From NCBI GenBank assembly GCA_022749755.1, contig CM040452.1, positions 434,001 to 498,000 of the forward strand: DNA of 64,000 nt, read 5' to 3'. Origin of the DNA: Azadirachta indica. Lineage: Eukaryota; Streptophyta; Magnoliopsida; Sapindales; Meliaceae. The position numbers were made by a program, and so were the translations under genes. Below the pieces are notes generated by a model that was not told where the DNA came from, ran no database searches, and worked only from the letters and a program-made list of their open reading frames with translations. This document shows, piece after piece, positions 36,130 through 47,906 of the stretch. Positions within the stretch are counted from its first letter, which is position 1. The number at the start of each line of letters is the position of its first letter.

Positions 36130-36420
36130 ATTTATTAGTCTAATAAAAAATTTTAGATTAAAAAAATAAATATTTGCAAAGAACATTTGTAATTTGCAAA
36201 TTAACTTAATTTTAAATCAACTTATAAAATATGAATGGAAATTTATAATTATATTAACTTTTAAGAAGAAAAAAAATTTGATTTTATTTCATGAATTTCA
36301 AAAAGTATGATGATATTACAGTAAGACTTATAATCATAAAAAATTATTCTAATATGACCAATAAGAAAAGATACGAAGGAGTCTGACAATTTAAGACCAA
36401 ACTTTGAAGTAGACTACGTT
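36130..36420 (+). repeat. Dispersed element, copy D (fragment)
   Basis: Corresponds to the middle of the element at 19055-20470 (AATAAATATTTGCAAAGAAC, ATAAAATATGAATGGAA, and a GGAG-TCTGACAATTTAAGAC end block). Confidence 0.6.
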
Positions 36421-36873
36421 TTTAAGTTGAAAAAAAATTGCAAATATGCAGTGAAAATATTTACTTGTTTTATATAAAAATTAAAAATTTTTTTATTTCT
36501 AGCTTAGCCTAATCAATTTCAATTCAGTTGATAGATCTTGGATCCTAAAATGCATTTGATAATTACTATTTTTTTATTTAATTATATAATTCTTTATTAA
36601 TATATTTCATGTTAAAAAATATAAATAAAAGAAATTATAGTTGTATATAACATAACAGTAATATAATACCGTAAATTTTTGTATTTATTAGCTTTATAAA
36701 ATAAACAATTATAAATTTAATTATTTTTTTGTAAATTAGACTTTGAAATAATCAATTTTGGAAAAAGCTACCATAGATTCTTTTTTCTTTTGTCACAAAA
36801 AAAAAAGAAATTGAGAATAATTGTTGAAAATGACATCCAAGTCAATGAGGGAAAAAAAAAATTGGCTTCCTTT
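36421..36873. other. AT-rich upstream region of the receptor gene
   Basis: No coding sequence is supported. The minus-strand frame at 36793-37005 overlaps the promoter and first exon of the receptor gene and is a shadow. Confidence 0.6.
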
Positions 36874-36884
36874 TATATAAATAG
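36874..36884 (+). promoter_or_regulatory. TATA box of the receptor-like protein gene
   Basis: TATATAAATAG lies 60-70 bases ahead of the ATG at 36944, in a local context of TTCCTTT...GGGAAGATTCG. That would put transcription start near 36910 and give a 5' leader of about 35 bases. Confidence 0.7.
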
Positions 36885-36943
36885 GGAAGATTCGATTCAC
36901 TTCTATCATCAATTTCAAAAAGATTTGCATTAATAGAGTTAAG

Positions 36944-39900
36944 ATGGGTTCAAAATGGGTGGAGTGGGTGAAGTTGTTCTTCTTGATGTTTGTTTTATTT
37001 GACAACTGTCAATCCAGTGAGGGATGTTGGGAACATGAGAAATTAGCTCTCTTGCAACTTAAACCTTTCTTCAATAATCGTGGAAAGCTTACAAACTGGG
37101 TGGAGGGAGATGAGAATTCAGATTGTTGTCAGTGGGAAAGGGTTGAGTGTAACAACACCAGTCGAAGAGTGACAACACTACATCTTTCTGCTACTAGGAA
37201 TTCGTTGTTTGAGTTGTGGTATTTGAATACATCTGTGGGGTATTTGAATGCATCTCTATTCACTCCTTTTGAAGAGTTAGAGATACTTGAGTTAAGTGTT
37301 AACTCTATAGCTGGCTGTATTAAAAATGAAGGTACTTTACTTTCTTCTGTGTAATTAATTTTAATATTTTAATTGCAAATGAGATTTGAAGGTGAATATC
37401 TTTAATTTTTCATTTTGTATTCAACCAAGTTTCAAATAATATTTCAAAAAAAGTCAATTTCAAATTATTTTGATAAAATCAATTAGAAAATCATTCATAG
37501 TAATATTCAAATTTAGGGAATTACTTTGAAGATTTTGCAATTATTATGTTTGAGAAATCTTAAGTATCTAGATTGAAACATGAATAAAAATTATATTCTC
37601 TTGATATTAATTGTTTGTTGTATTCCAGGTCTAGAAAGACTATCAAAATTGAGCAAATTGAAAGTTCTCTATTTGGAATATAATTTGTTCAATAATAGCA
37701 TCTGGTCATCTCTCAAGGGTCTTTCATCATTGAAAGAATTGTATTTGTATGATAACAAATTGAAAGGAAGTATTGAGTTTAAAGGTAATGTCTTCTCCCG
37801 CCTTTCCTAGTCTTTTATTGAGTTGAAACATAATCCAATAAATTGAATAGATCAAAGAAATTTTGCATAATAATATATAAAAAAAAATTATTGATGTTAA
37901 GTAAAATAAGTTATAAAAATGATTGATGCTTCCATTTTGTGTGGACTTCATTCAACTTAGAAAAAAATTAAATAATCTAATTAATATAATTTTATTTTTT
38001 TTCCTATACGCTTAAAGGCTGTCAAGTAAATTATTTTTTCTTTTTTATTCTTTTTAAAAATAGATTCTTTAATTCAATAATGTTTCGTCTTTCATGTACA
38101 ATGTACAATAATTTTAAGAAACTACAACAATTGCTTTAAGTATTTAGATTGATCATATTTTTCTTTTTCTCCCACAAGAAATTGGAGGGTTTTAGCTTAA
38201 ATTCATGAAATATTTAAAAATTAATAATTAGAAAAATATGATTTGCGTATAAGAAGATAAAAAAATTTCTTATATGTTTAAAAATTTTAAATTAGTTATA
38301 AAAATTTATACAAATTATTTTTAATTTAAAAATTACTTGTAATCAAGTACATTTCTTTCTCTTTATTTTTTTTCTCCAATTTCTCTTCTAATCACTCTAA
38401 TGCAATTTAAATAAAGCAAAATTTTCCAATTTTCGTTCCACCATGGTTCTTCCTGTGATTATAAAATTCTTCAACATTAACTTCACTAGAAGAACTTTAA
38501 AAAAAATAATTAATTTTTTTAATTTCTTTTAAAAAATTAAAAAAATTAGTCAATATTTGGCAACTAAAAAAGTTCAATTAACCGCTTTAAAAATTTTTAA
38601 TCCAAATAATAATTTACTTAGTTAATTATTTGCAGGTTTGTGTAAGTTATTATCTCTTGAAATTTTTTGATTAAGATAATAATAAACTTAATTAATTTAT
38701 GTCATTTGTGAATACAATTGCTTAACTTTTTTTTTTTGAAAGATTTATTTAATTTTTTTTTAAATACAAAATTTTTTTGGAGTAAGCTCTATCAAATACC
38801 TTTGTAGGATGCTTTATCCAGTTAGAACAATAACCAATAATTTGATTAGACTTAATGAATTAAATTTGATCATAAATATATTTTTATGATAATATGTTGA
38901 AAGCAATTATTGACCTTAAAGGTAAGGTGAAAAAATGATCTATTCTTAAAATTGTGGAATTTATTCAACTTGAACAAAATTAATTAATCTAATTAATATA
39001 ATTTATTTTTTTTTTCTATAAGATTAAAGTCTTTTAAATAGCTTCTTTTTATTTTTAAAATAAATTATTTAATTTAATAATTATTAATCCTATTGACATC
39101 AAAAATTCATTCTTAGCTTACAACTAATAATTTTTTTTTTTATTTTGCTAAAAAAATCCCTTCTCTCTCTTACTTTTTCTCCTATTATATCTTTTGTTTC
39201 CATTTTTTCTTTTCTTCTGTTAGGATTAGAATTTCTTTCTTAATCATAATTCTGGTAAGACTTAAATTATTATATAAAACACTATTATTTCAGCCGGGTC
39301 AGAATTTTTTATACATGCTCTACATGTTATAATTCTGATCCAGTGTTTGTGTTTTTCTAATTATGGATTTGAACCTAATGGATCAGTAATCAAGGCTTTA
39401 TGGGTACTAAGGCCCAATTTGGGTTGTGAATATAATGAGAAGTTAAGGTTGTTTTTTTGTAGCCCCGCTTTTACTTTAGTCTTACTAACTAATAAATAAC
39501 TCATTTTTTCATTAGACTAATCATCCATGGGTTTATAGCTCGTGGATCTTGGGTCAAAGTCCAGAAAAGATAAAAATTTCTTTTGTTGTTTCTAAAATAA
39601 GAATTTCTTCCAATCACTCGAAGGTAATCTAAATAAAGCAATTTTTTTCAGTTTCTCTTTAGCATGACCCTTCAAGCGATTGGAAATTTCTTCCATTGCA
39701 ACATCTTTATAAAATTTGCAAAGATTTTAAAACAATTAGTAAATGTTTTGCAGTTGAACAATTTAGATTAACCGGCTTGAAAATTTTTAATTAAGATAAT
39801 AATTAACTTAATTAATTTATTTAATTTGTGAATCTCTCTTTTTTTTTAAGAGATTTATTTAACTCAATTTTAAATTAACAATTTTTTATGTGTGAATATG

Positions 39901-42900
39901 AAATTAGATTTAATGGAAATTTTGATTTTCATTTCAACATATATATAGATAATCTTTTTCAAAAAAGAATTTGGGAGAGGTTTATTCTAAATTCATGTAG
40001 TATTTAAAATTATATAATTAAAAAAAATATGATTAGAATATAAAAAATAATTTCTTATTTTTTCAAAATTCTAAATTAGTTCTTATAAAATTGTAATCAA
40101 TAGTTAATTTACAATTTTTCCATAAAAGCATAAACAATTTCTCTTTCTCTTCTTTTTTCTTTTAATTTTTTATTTTTTCCTCTAATCACAGGGTGATGCA
40201 TGCAATTTAAATGAAGTAATTTTCTTAAATTTCCAATTTTGCATGGATAACTAATGTTTCTCATGAATTTGTTAATCTTAAAAGATCTCTTAATAATTTA
40301 TCTTTTATGTCTCATAGATACTATTATTTTCATAATTTATTTGGAGAAGTATTTTTAATTATTTATTTGCAGGTTTGAATAAGTTGGAAGTTCTTGATTT
40401 AAGTGGTAACATCCTCAACCGTAGCATCTTATCTTCTAATCTAACAACTCTTTCATCATTAAGAAGTTTAAGCTTAATGGATATTGGATTCAAAGGAACA
40501 TTCAATGTTGGAGGTAAGCTATCCTAACTTAACTCGAGTTGGCTTCAATGGAGCAATATTAATTTATTTCATTTGGTTGCTTGAATCTCTTCTCTTGTGA
40601 GATTTCATTTTTGAATATGAAATTGGAATCAATGAAACTTTTGATGTTCCACTAAACAAATTTCATTAGCTAGTTAAAGGAATTAGATTTTGGCTTCAAC
40701 TGAGCAATTTTATTGCTTTAGACAAAATTAACTTCTAATGTTTTAAGGTAAAATTCTCATCCATTAACTTTATTTAAATTTTTTGCAGAATTAGATTCTT
40801 TGAAAAATTTAGAGAAGTTGGACATAAGCGACAATGAGATTGACAAATTTGTGGCTTCTAAAGGTACTAATATTTGTTAATATTTATGATTTAATTTATT
40901 TTTTTCTATCACATTTTATCATTCTTTAAATTCTTAATAATGGTAATAAATACTTGGGCCTTGAAGCCTGATTAGAAATGCATTCAGCTAGTCTTTGATA
41001 TCCCTAAAAGAGAGAACATAGAAATGCATTCTGCAAGGCTGAAGCTTAAAGCCTGACTAGGTTTAGCCCAAGTTTGAATGAATTTTGGCTTTTGAATTCT
41101 GCTTTGAATTTTTAGCTAACTTTAAGAAATGAATTATCTATTTACAAAATCTAATAGATTCAAAAGGTTTGCGGAAATTGAAGAGGCTTTATATGTGTAA
41201 CGTTGGAAATTTTACCGATGGAAGAGGCTTATCACAGTTTACGGGAGGTAAGTTATAGAAGTGAGAAACCAATTATTAAGAAAAACAAATTCATAATTAA
41301 TTTATATTTATCAGTAACTTTAATATCTCATTTTAAATAGAGTTGCATAATTTCATCAACTTAGAATACTTGACATGATGGTAGCTTTTAATTCCTTTAA
41401 AACTTTGTTAATGTTTAACATTTTAAATCATCAAGGTAAATTTTTTTAATTCGGAAATAAAATTTTAAATTATTTTTTTTAGGTGTTTTCAGTTAAATTT
41501 AAAATAAAAATAGTATATATCTTTTAGTTTTCAAAAGCTATTATACAGGTTTTGAAGCTTTACTACGTTAAGATTTTTTAGAAAATATACAATATTATTA
41601 GTAAAGAATAATTAAATAAAGAATAAAGTTATATATATATATATATGATAAATTAATTTAAAAAATAAATTTGTGATACAATAACAAGAAAAGTTTATAT
41701 GTACCTTAGAAAGATATCCTTGTCATCTCTCAAAAAATTAGATCTATCATATAATCATTTCAAAGAACTAAATTATATAAATGGTAAGGTTGTTAAATCA
41801 AATAACTATCACATTTATTATTTCAATAACTAATTTGAAGTACTTTTAATTAATTTTTTGCAGGTTTGAATAAGTTGGAGTGGCTTGATTTAAGTTGGAA
41901 CATCCTTAATCAAAATATCTTATCTTCTCTCACTGGTCTTTCGTCATTGCGAGCATTAAGCCTGATAGAAATTGGAGTTAAAGGAACTTTCGATATTGGA
42001 GGTAAGCTAGAATTTTATGGCTAATAATCATATTTATTAGCTGGCTTCAATTGAGCAAATTTATTGCTTTGAACAAAATTAATTTCTCATTTTTTATTGT
42101 GAACTTCTCATTAGGTTTATTTAAATATTTTTGCAGAATTTAATTCTTTGAACAATTTAGAGGAGTTGGAGATAAGGTATACTGAGATTGACAAATTTGT
42201 GGTTCCTAAAGGTATTAAGCAAAACAATATTTTCAAATAACCAAATGTATTTATAAAATTTTTGCAAGTAATTAAATTAAATGACTTTTGAATTTTGATC
42301 TAACTTTTAAAAAATGAATTTTGTATTTCATTAAACATAACAGATTGCAAAGGTTTGAAGAAGTTGAAGAGTTTTACCATGGGTGGCATTGGAAATAATA
42401 CGAATGGAAGTAGCCTGTTACAGTATTTGGGATCATGCACATCTCTTAAGAAGCTTCGCCTTAGCAATAATAATTTCACAGGAACAATAATGCCATCAGG
42501 TAAGTTATGAAAAATAGATTCATAATTAATTCATATCTATAAATAACTTTCATAGATTATTCTAGACAGAGCTTGTTTCTTTTGAATAGAGTTGCATAAT
42601 TTCACCAAATTGGAAGGCTTGCAAGACTAAAAAATTTTACTTTGTTACTAGTTTCTAGAAATAAAATTTACTATAAAAAAGATAATTTAAATGAAAAATA
42701 AAGTTAAAGATGTGATAAATTAATTAAAAATAATAAACTCGTAATTAATTGCTAGAGCTTTATTGCTAAAGCTGGTAGTTGCTCATATGGATAGAGTTGC
42801 ATAATTTGACAAACTTGGATCTTGAAATTGGATGGTTTTTCTCTTCATATGAAACTTCTTCAAAGCATAATACACTAGGTAATGTTTTTCTTATAAAATT

Positions 42901-45323
42901 TTGTAAAATTTGAAAATGTTGGCTAATCACTTCTCTTAAATTTATGATTATCTGATTATGCACTAATGTAGATATTATCCAATTGAACTTAATAGGATTA
43001 ATAATTATAATGAAACTAAAGAAAATATATATTAATTTATGAAAAAAAATATTATTCATTAATTATAATATGAGTAATATCTGATATAAAGAAGAGAAAA
43101 TAATTAAAAAAAATATAATTTTTTTTTTTGCATTAGCGTGTTAGAATGAAAAGTGAATATAGGACTAATGAATTAATCATGATTTGAAAACTATACTAAA
43201 GAATGGATTAATATTGTATTTCAGATGGACTATGCGGGTTGGTACATCTGCAAGAATTACATCTTAATGACAACAATCTAGCAGGTTTCTTGCCTTCATG
43301 TTGGAAAAATATGTTATCCATTCAAGTATTAGATGTCTCTAACAACCAATTTACTGGAAATATTTCCTCATCTTCTCTCATCCATCTAAAATCCATCCAA
43401 GAGCTTACTCTTTCAAGTAATCACTTCCAAATTCCATTTTCACTTGAGCCATTTTTCAATCACTCAAACCTCAAGAAATTTTATGGTGACGATAATCAAA
43501 TATATGCTGAAGCATATTCAGATATTTTGACCCCAAAATTCCAATTAAATTCATTAAGATTGTCCAGTCACCTAAATGATAGCACATTCCCGAAATTTCT
43601 TTACCATCAACATGATCTGCAAGAAGTTGATCTCTCTCATAACAACTTGAAGGGAGAATTTCCAAATTGGCTGTTACAAAACAACATAAACATAGAAGTG
43701 CTTTCTCTAGTTAATAACTCTCTTTCAGGACCTATACAGATGCCAAGTAATTTTACTAGGCCACTATCGGATTTAAACATCTCTAGAAATGCATTTAATG
43801 GTAGCATTCCCTCTTCACTTGGGAATATGAAGTTATTGCAAAGTTTGGACTTATCTAACAATCAATTGACTGGTGGGATACCAAAGCAGTTCGCCATGGG
43901 TTGCTTCTCACTAAAATTTCTTGTGTTGTCGAATAATAATTTGCAAGGTCAGATCTTCCCTAAAAGTTTTAACTTGTTAAAGTTAATGCGATTACAATTG
44001 GACAACAATCGCTTTGTTGGAGAGATCCCAGAATGCTTGTCTAACTCCTCTTTCCTAGTGGGATTATACCTTAGTAATAATAGTCTATCAGGGAGAATTC
44101 CAAGATGGTTAGGTAATATATTACATTTAGAAGATATTATAATGTCCAATAACCATCTTGAAGGCCCGATACCAGTGGAGTTTTGTCAACTTAGTTTTCT
44201 TGAAATTTTGGACATTTCAGAGAATAATATATCGGGGAATTTCCCATCTTGCTTTAGTCCAATACTGATCAAACAAGTTCACTTGTCCAAAAATATGTTG
44301 CAAGGGCAATTACATGATGGTGCATTCTATAATAGCTCTTCTCTAGTGACATTAGATCTTAGCTATAACCATTTAAATGGTACCATTCCTAGTTGGATCG
44401 ATAGGCTTTCTCAATTAAGCTACCTGATCTTGGCTAATAATAATTTTGAAGGTGAAGTGCCAGTTAAGTTATGTCAATTAAATCAACTACGGCTGATAGA
44501 TTTATCTCATAATAATCTTTTTGGTGAAATTCCTTCTTGTTTAGAGAACACCACACTCCATGAAGATCATTATGATGTTGTAACTCCTTCAAGTCCTTCT
44601 CCCTTAATTAATCTTAATCCTTTAAAGATCTACATTGGGCCTTCAATGGGAAAGAAGGAAAATATAATGTTCACTACAAAGAAAATATCTTACTCTTATC
44701 AAGGAAAACCTCTTGATAGCATGTTTGGAGTTGATCTTTCTTGTAATAAATTGACAGGTCAGATTCCTTTTCAAATTGGGTATCTTAAAAGAATTCGTGC
44801 ACTGAATCTTTCCCATAACAATTTGTCAGGAACAATTCCAATGACATTTGGAAATCTTAGCCAAATTGAAAGCTTGGACCTTTCCTACAACAACTTGTAT
44901 GGGAAAATCCCTCCCCAACTTGTTCAATTAAATACGTTGGCCGTTTTTAGTGTGGCATATAATAACTTATCAGGCAAGACCCCAGACTGGATTGCACAAT
45001 TTGCAACCTTTAATGAGAGTAGTTATGAGGGAAATCGTTTTCTTTGTGGATTGCCATTGTTTCAGACTTGTAGTCAAATCGGATCTCCATCATCAATGCC
45101 AAATGCTTCAACTATTAGTGAAGAAGGTAATAATTTGATTGATGTAGACAGCTTCTACATCACTTTTACAGTGTCCTATATAGTTGTACTCTTGGGGATT
45201 GCTGCAGTTTTATATGTGAATCCATATTGGCGACAAAGATGGTTTTATGTTGTTGAGATGTGGATGACCTCTTGCTACTATTTTATTGTGGACCATTTGG
45301 TTCTTGTAAGATTATTGCGTTGA
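36944..45323 (+). CDS. LRR receptor-like protein (RLP), ten exons
   Basis: A cell-surface receptor with extracellular leucine-rich repeats, one membrane span and no kinase. Such proteins signal through partner kinases such as SOBIR1 in immunity or development. Proposed exons: 36944-37331, 37629-37784, 40373-40513, 40789-40863, 41158-41247, 41864-42001, 42137-42211, 42344-42499, 42795-42878, 43225-45323. All junctions are GT-AG in phase 1 and total 3402 nt (1133 residues). Order: signal peptide (about 1-23); cysteine cap (DCCQWERVEC); LRRs; an island region (FTTKKISYSYQGKPLDSMFG); final LRRs; NESSYEGNRFLCGLPL; membrane span (about 1078-1099, FTVSYIVVLLGIAAVLYV); short tail (NPYWRQRWFYVVEMWMTSCY). 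The family is that of Arabidopsis RLP1/13-15-type proteins. Exons 3-5 and 6-8 are duplicates. Exon 5 lacks 66 nt, in frame, relative to exon 8, and exon 9 is short. Least certain are exons 5 and 9. No inactivating change is seen. Confidence 0.88.
38636..38673 (+). pseudogene. Dead exon in intron 2 (exon 3 type)
   Basis: It follows an acceptor (ATTATTTGCAG) almost the same as that of exon 3. It reads G-L-C-K-L-L-S-L-E-I-F then stop, against GLNKLEVLDL in exon 3. It is a relic of a duplicated exon that is presumably skipped. Confidence 0.6.
38881..38921 (+). pseudogene. Dead exon in intron 2 (exon 2 type)
   Basis: TTTTTATGATAATATGTTGA... ending CTTAAAG before GTAAGG aligns with the 3' end of exon 2 (TATTTGTATGATAACAAATT ... 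TTTAAAG before GTAATG). The intron sequence after both also matches (AATCTAATTAATATAATTT). The reading frame is destroyed. Confidence 0.6.
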
Positions 45324-45394
45324 TATATGTAGTTACATGTATCAAATGTCTTTTCACTTGGGATTTTTCTTAAACTTTGTAGAGGTAGCTACTC

Positions 45395-45400
45395 AATAAA
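45395..45400 (+). terminator. Polyadenylation signal of the receptor gene
   Basis: AATAAA, 72 bases after the stop codon, followed by T-rich sequence (TTGTATTATTCTAATTGTTC), is typical of a plant 3' end. Confidence 0.6.
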
Positions 45401-45419
45401 ATTGTATTATTCTAATTGT

Positions 45420-45869
45420 TCAATATCACTAAGTTACATATAATTAATAATATAAAGTATTTCATAATAAGTAAATCTCCTCTAAAAATGCTTGATAGGA
45501 TAAAGGAATGCAAAAAGGGAAAATTTAAGGAGATATTCAAAATATAATGAAATATAAGTCTAAAAGATAACATTTCTTCAGTTAGAACATGGAATCAAAA
45601 CTATGTAAATTAAAATATAATCTATGTGAAACTAGAAGTGTACATTTGGATGATTAGTGGATAAAACTAAATTAATAGAACTACTAACAATATTTTGTAC
45701 TCAAATACATACACTTGATCGCAAAGACATATTCATATAGTCTGCGATTTAAGAATTTCTAAACATTTTGTTGTACGTGCCACTAATCTCCCCTCTGCCT
45801 CTCTTTCTTTTGGTTTTTGCGCCTCTTTATTCTTTTACAAAAAAATATGTTTTGTTAATATATATAACA
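45420..45869. other. Spacer, nothing recognised
   Basis: No coding sequence or repeat was recognised downstream of the receptor gene. Confidence 0.5.
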
Positions 45870-46130
45870 TTGAAAATAATAGTCTTGCTCTACTAATGTA
45901 TGAGCTAGAGAAGAAAACAGTACTGCATCTACATGCCGTGTAATATGATTAATGAAGATGAACCACTTAGACTTTTGGCTACAAGAAAATCATGCGTGAA
46001 ATAAACAAATTAATCTCCTTGTAATTCAATCAATTCCATTATAAGCAAACCACACTAGCCTTAAACATAAGTTTCATTCATCATATGTCAATGTTAATGC
46101 GATTAATATAGAAACTTTGACATATAATTC
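45870..46130 (+). repeat. Direct repeat, copy 1
   Basis: It matches 46738-46990. Shared strings include CAGTA(C/G)TGCATCTACATGCC, GTGAAATAAACAAATTAA and TATGTCAATG. Non-coding. Confidence 0.75.
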
Positions 46131-46737
46131 AACCCTGATCTTAATGGGATAGACTACTGAATTATCATCTGAGTATTAATTTATTTACCAAAATGGAGCA
46201 TGACTGGTTACCTAGCTACTATACCATTGATTTGTTCCACGTTTCTTCTTTTGGTTATAAAATTTGAAACTGGTAAGTATATTCTGTTATATCTGTTGGT
46301 GATGGCTTTCAAGCATGCAAAAGCTGAAAAGTGTATTTGCAAACAAAATATAATTTTTGGCCAAGTTGTATGCTACCTTATTTTCTTCCTAGAAGGTGTG
46401 AAAGAAATGAACCCATATAAACTTCATTTAAGTGACAATTGAGTCAAAGAGAGTGCAAAGGCCAAGAAGGGGAGACAAAAGCATTCTGAGTAAAAAATTG
46501 TTGCTTCAATTCAATAGACAGAATATCTAAAAACTCATTAGGACAGAGAATGATTCATCCTCTCTCTATCCTAGGTTGATACCATTATGAGCAAAACCAG
46601 AGTTGTTGGCATGAAAGGTAGCTTAAAGCTCGGCAAAAAGACTGCTATGAATCCTCAATGAATTTATAAAGGCACCAAAGAAATTGTTATTCTAGGAACA
46701 TTTATGTATTATAGGAATCATTTGTTCCTGCTACCTA
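46131..46737. other. Spacer, no supported gene
   Basis: An 80-codon plus-strand frame (46200-46442) starts with a hydrophobic segment (YLATIPLICSTFLLLVI), but it has no family resemblance or promoter context. It is not called as a gene. Confidence 0.45.
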
Positions 46738-46990
46738 GAAAATAATAGTTTTACTTTACTCGTTTACGAGCTAGAGAATAAACAGTAGTGCATCTACATG
46801 CCCGGTAACATGGCTAAACCATCACTTAATCCTTTAGCTACAAGAAAGTGACATGTGAAATAAACAAATTAAGATCCAGATTATTCAATCAATCCTATAA
46901 AAAGCTAACCGTGGCCTTAAAGACAGGTTCAATTCATCATGTCAAAATATGTCAATGAGATTAATGGAGAATTTTTGACATAGAATGAAG
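46738..46990 (+). repeat. Direct repeat, copy 2
   Basis: The second copy of the block at 45870-46130, about 870 bases downstream. Confidence 0.75.
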
Positions 46991-47906
46991 GAAGCAAGTT
47001 CAAGTATTGACCACACTTTTCATCTTTGGCAAGTAGATTTACAAATATTTTTATAGATACCGAAATTTGCAACTTCGATATCATACAGTAAAAATTGAAT
47101 TTTTCTCTTCTTCACTCAAAAGAAAAAAAAAACGCTTTATTACTTATTTCAGAAAATTATAAATTAATTCCCATGACAAGAATGTGATATGTATATATAT
47201 AGGTGCGAATTTTCTCATCTTAAAAACATTAGAAATCCCATCTCATCTTAATAACACTACAAATCCCAACCGAACCCGTGATATGTATATATAGGTACTG
47301 ATTTCCTCATCTTAATAATATTAGGAATCCTAACCAAACCCGAATAGTATCCAGCAGAATCCAATTTGCTTCAAATTAGGATTACCCATTTCAAATCCCT
47401 TTTCCCATAAGAATTCTAACAAGCAACGGATTCTCTGAACTAATGACATTATGCCAATCCTTCTGACCTGAGCATATTTGCTCGTGTGATATCTAACCAT
47501 GATCCCTTTTAATATAATTCAAATAGAACGCGTCAAGACCAATCAAGTATTAGGAGAGTTAACACGAAACCCATTAATTTCATAGGCTTGAACTTATCTT
47601 CCCAAACAATTACTTTATGGGTTATCAAATTGAGAGAAAGTAGTTCAGTAATTTTATTTAAAATGATTTGTTGTCCCAAATAAACAAATTACATCATTAT
47701 TTATTAAAAGTAAATAATAGAGGGATGGATGTGGACATTATCATCCTTAATCAGTTTTATTTTTCTAAAAGTTAAAAAAATAAATAATGCCACTGAAAGA
47801 ACTAAATAAAATTAAGTCAGAAATATCTCTGTTTTAAAAAACACAGAAAAAACAGATTTCAAAAGTTTCCTTTCCAGTTAGGTTAGCAGGAGAAGCAGCA
47901 TCTACC
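46991..47906. other. Upstream region of PPR pseudogene, with short tandem duplication
   Basis: A two-unit imperfect repeat lies at 47188-47345, where each unit runs ATATGTATATATA..GGT, then CTCATCTTAA-TAA, then CCAA-C-GAACCCG. The last 40 bases before the ATG resemble the region before the second PPR pseudogene (AGGTTAGCAGGAGAAG against AGGTTACCGAGAAGAG). No gene is supported. Confidence 0.5.

Noticed and set aside
39221..39600. Solo LTR inside intron 2 of the receptor gene, starting TGTTAGGATTAG
   Set aside because: The start looks LTR-like and the local composition is different, but no CA end or matching target duplication could be located, so it was not listed as an element.
43239..45323. 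The 694-codon LRR frame as a complete gene starting at 43239
   Set aside because: It has no signal peptide, its ATG lies 14 bases inside an exon with a good TTTCAG acceptor at 43219-43224, and phase-consistent upstream exons supply the N-terminus.
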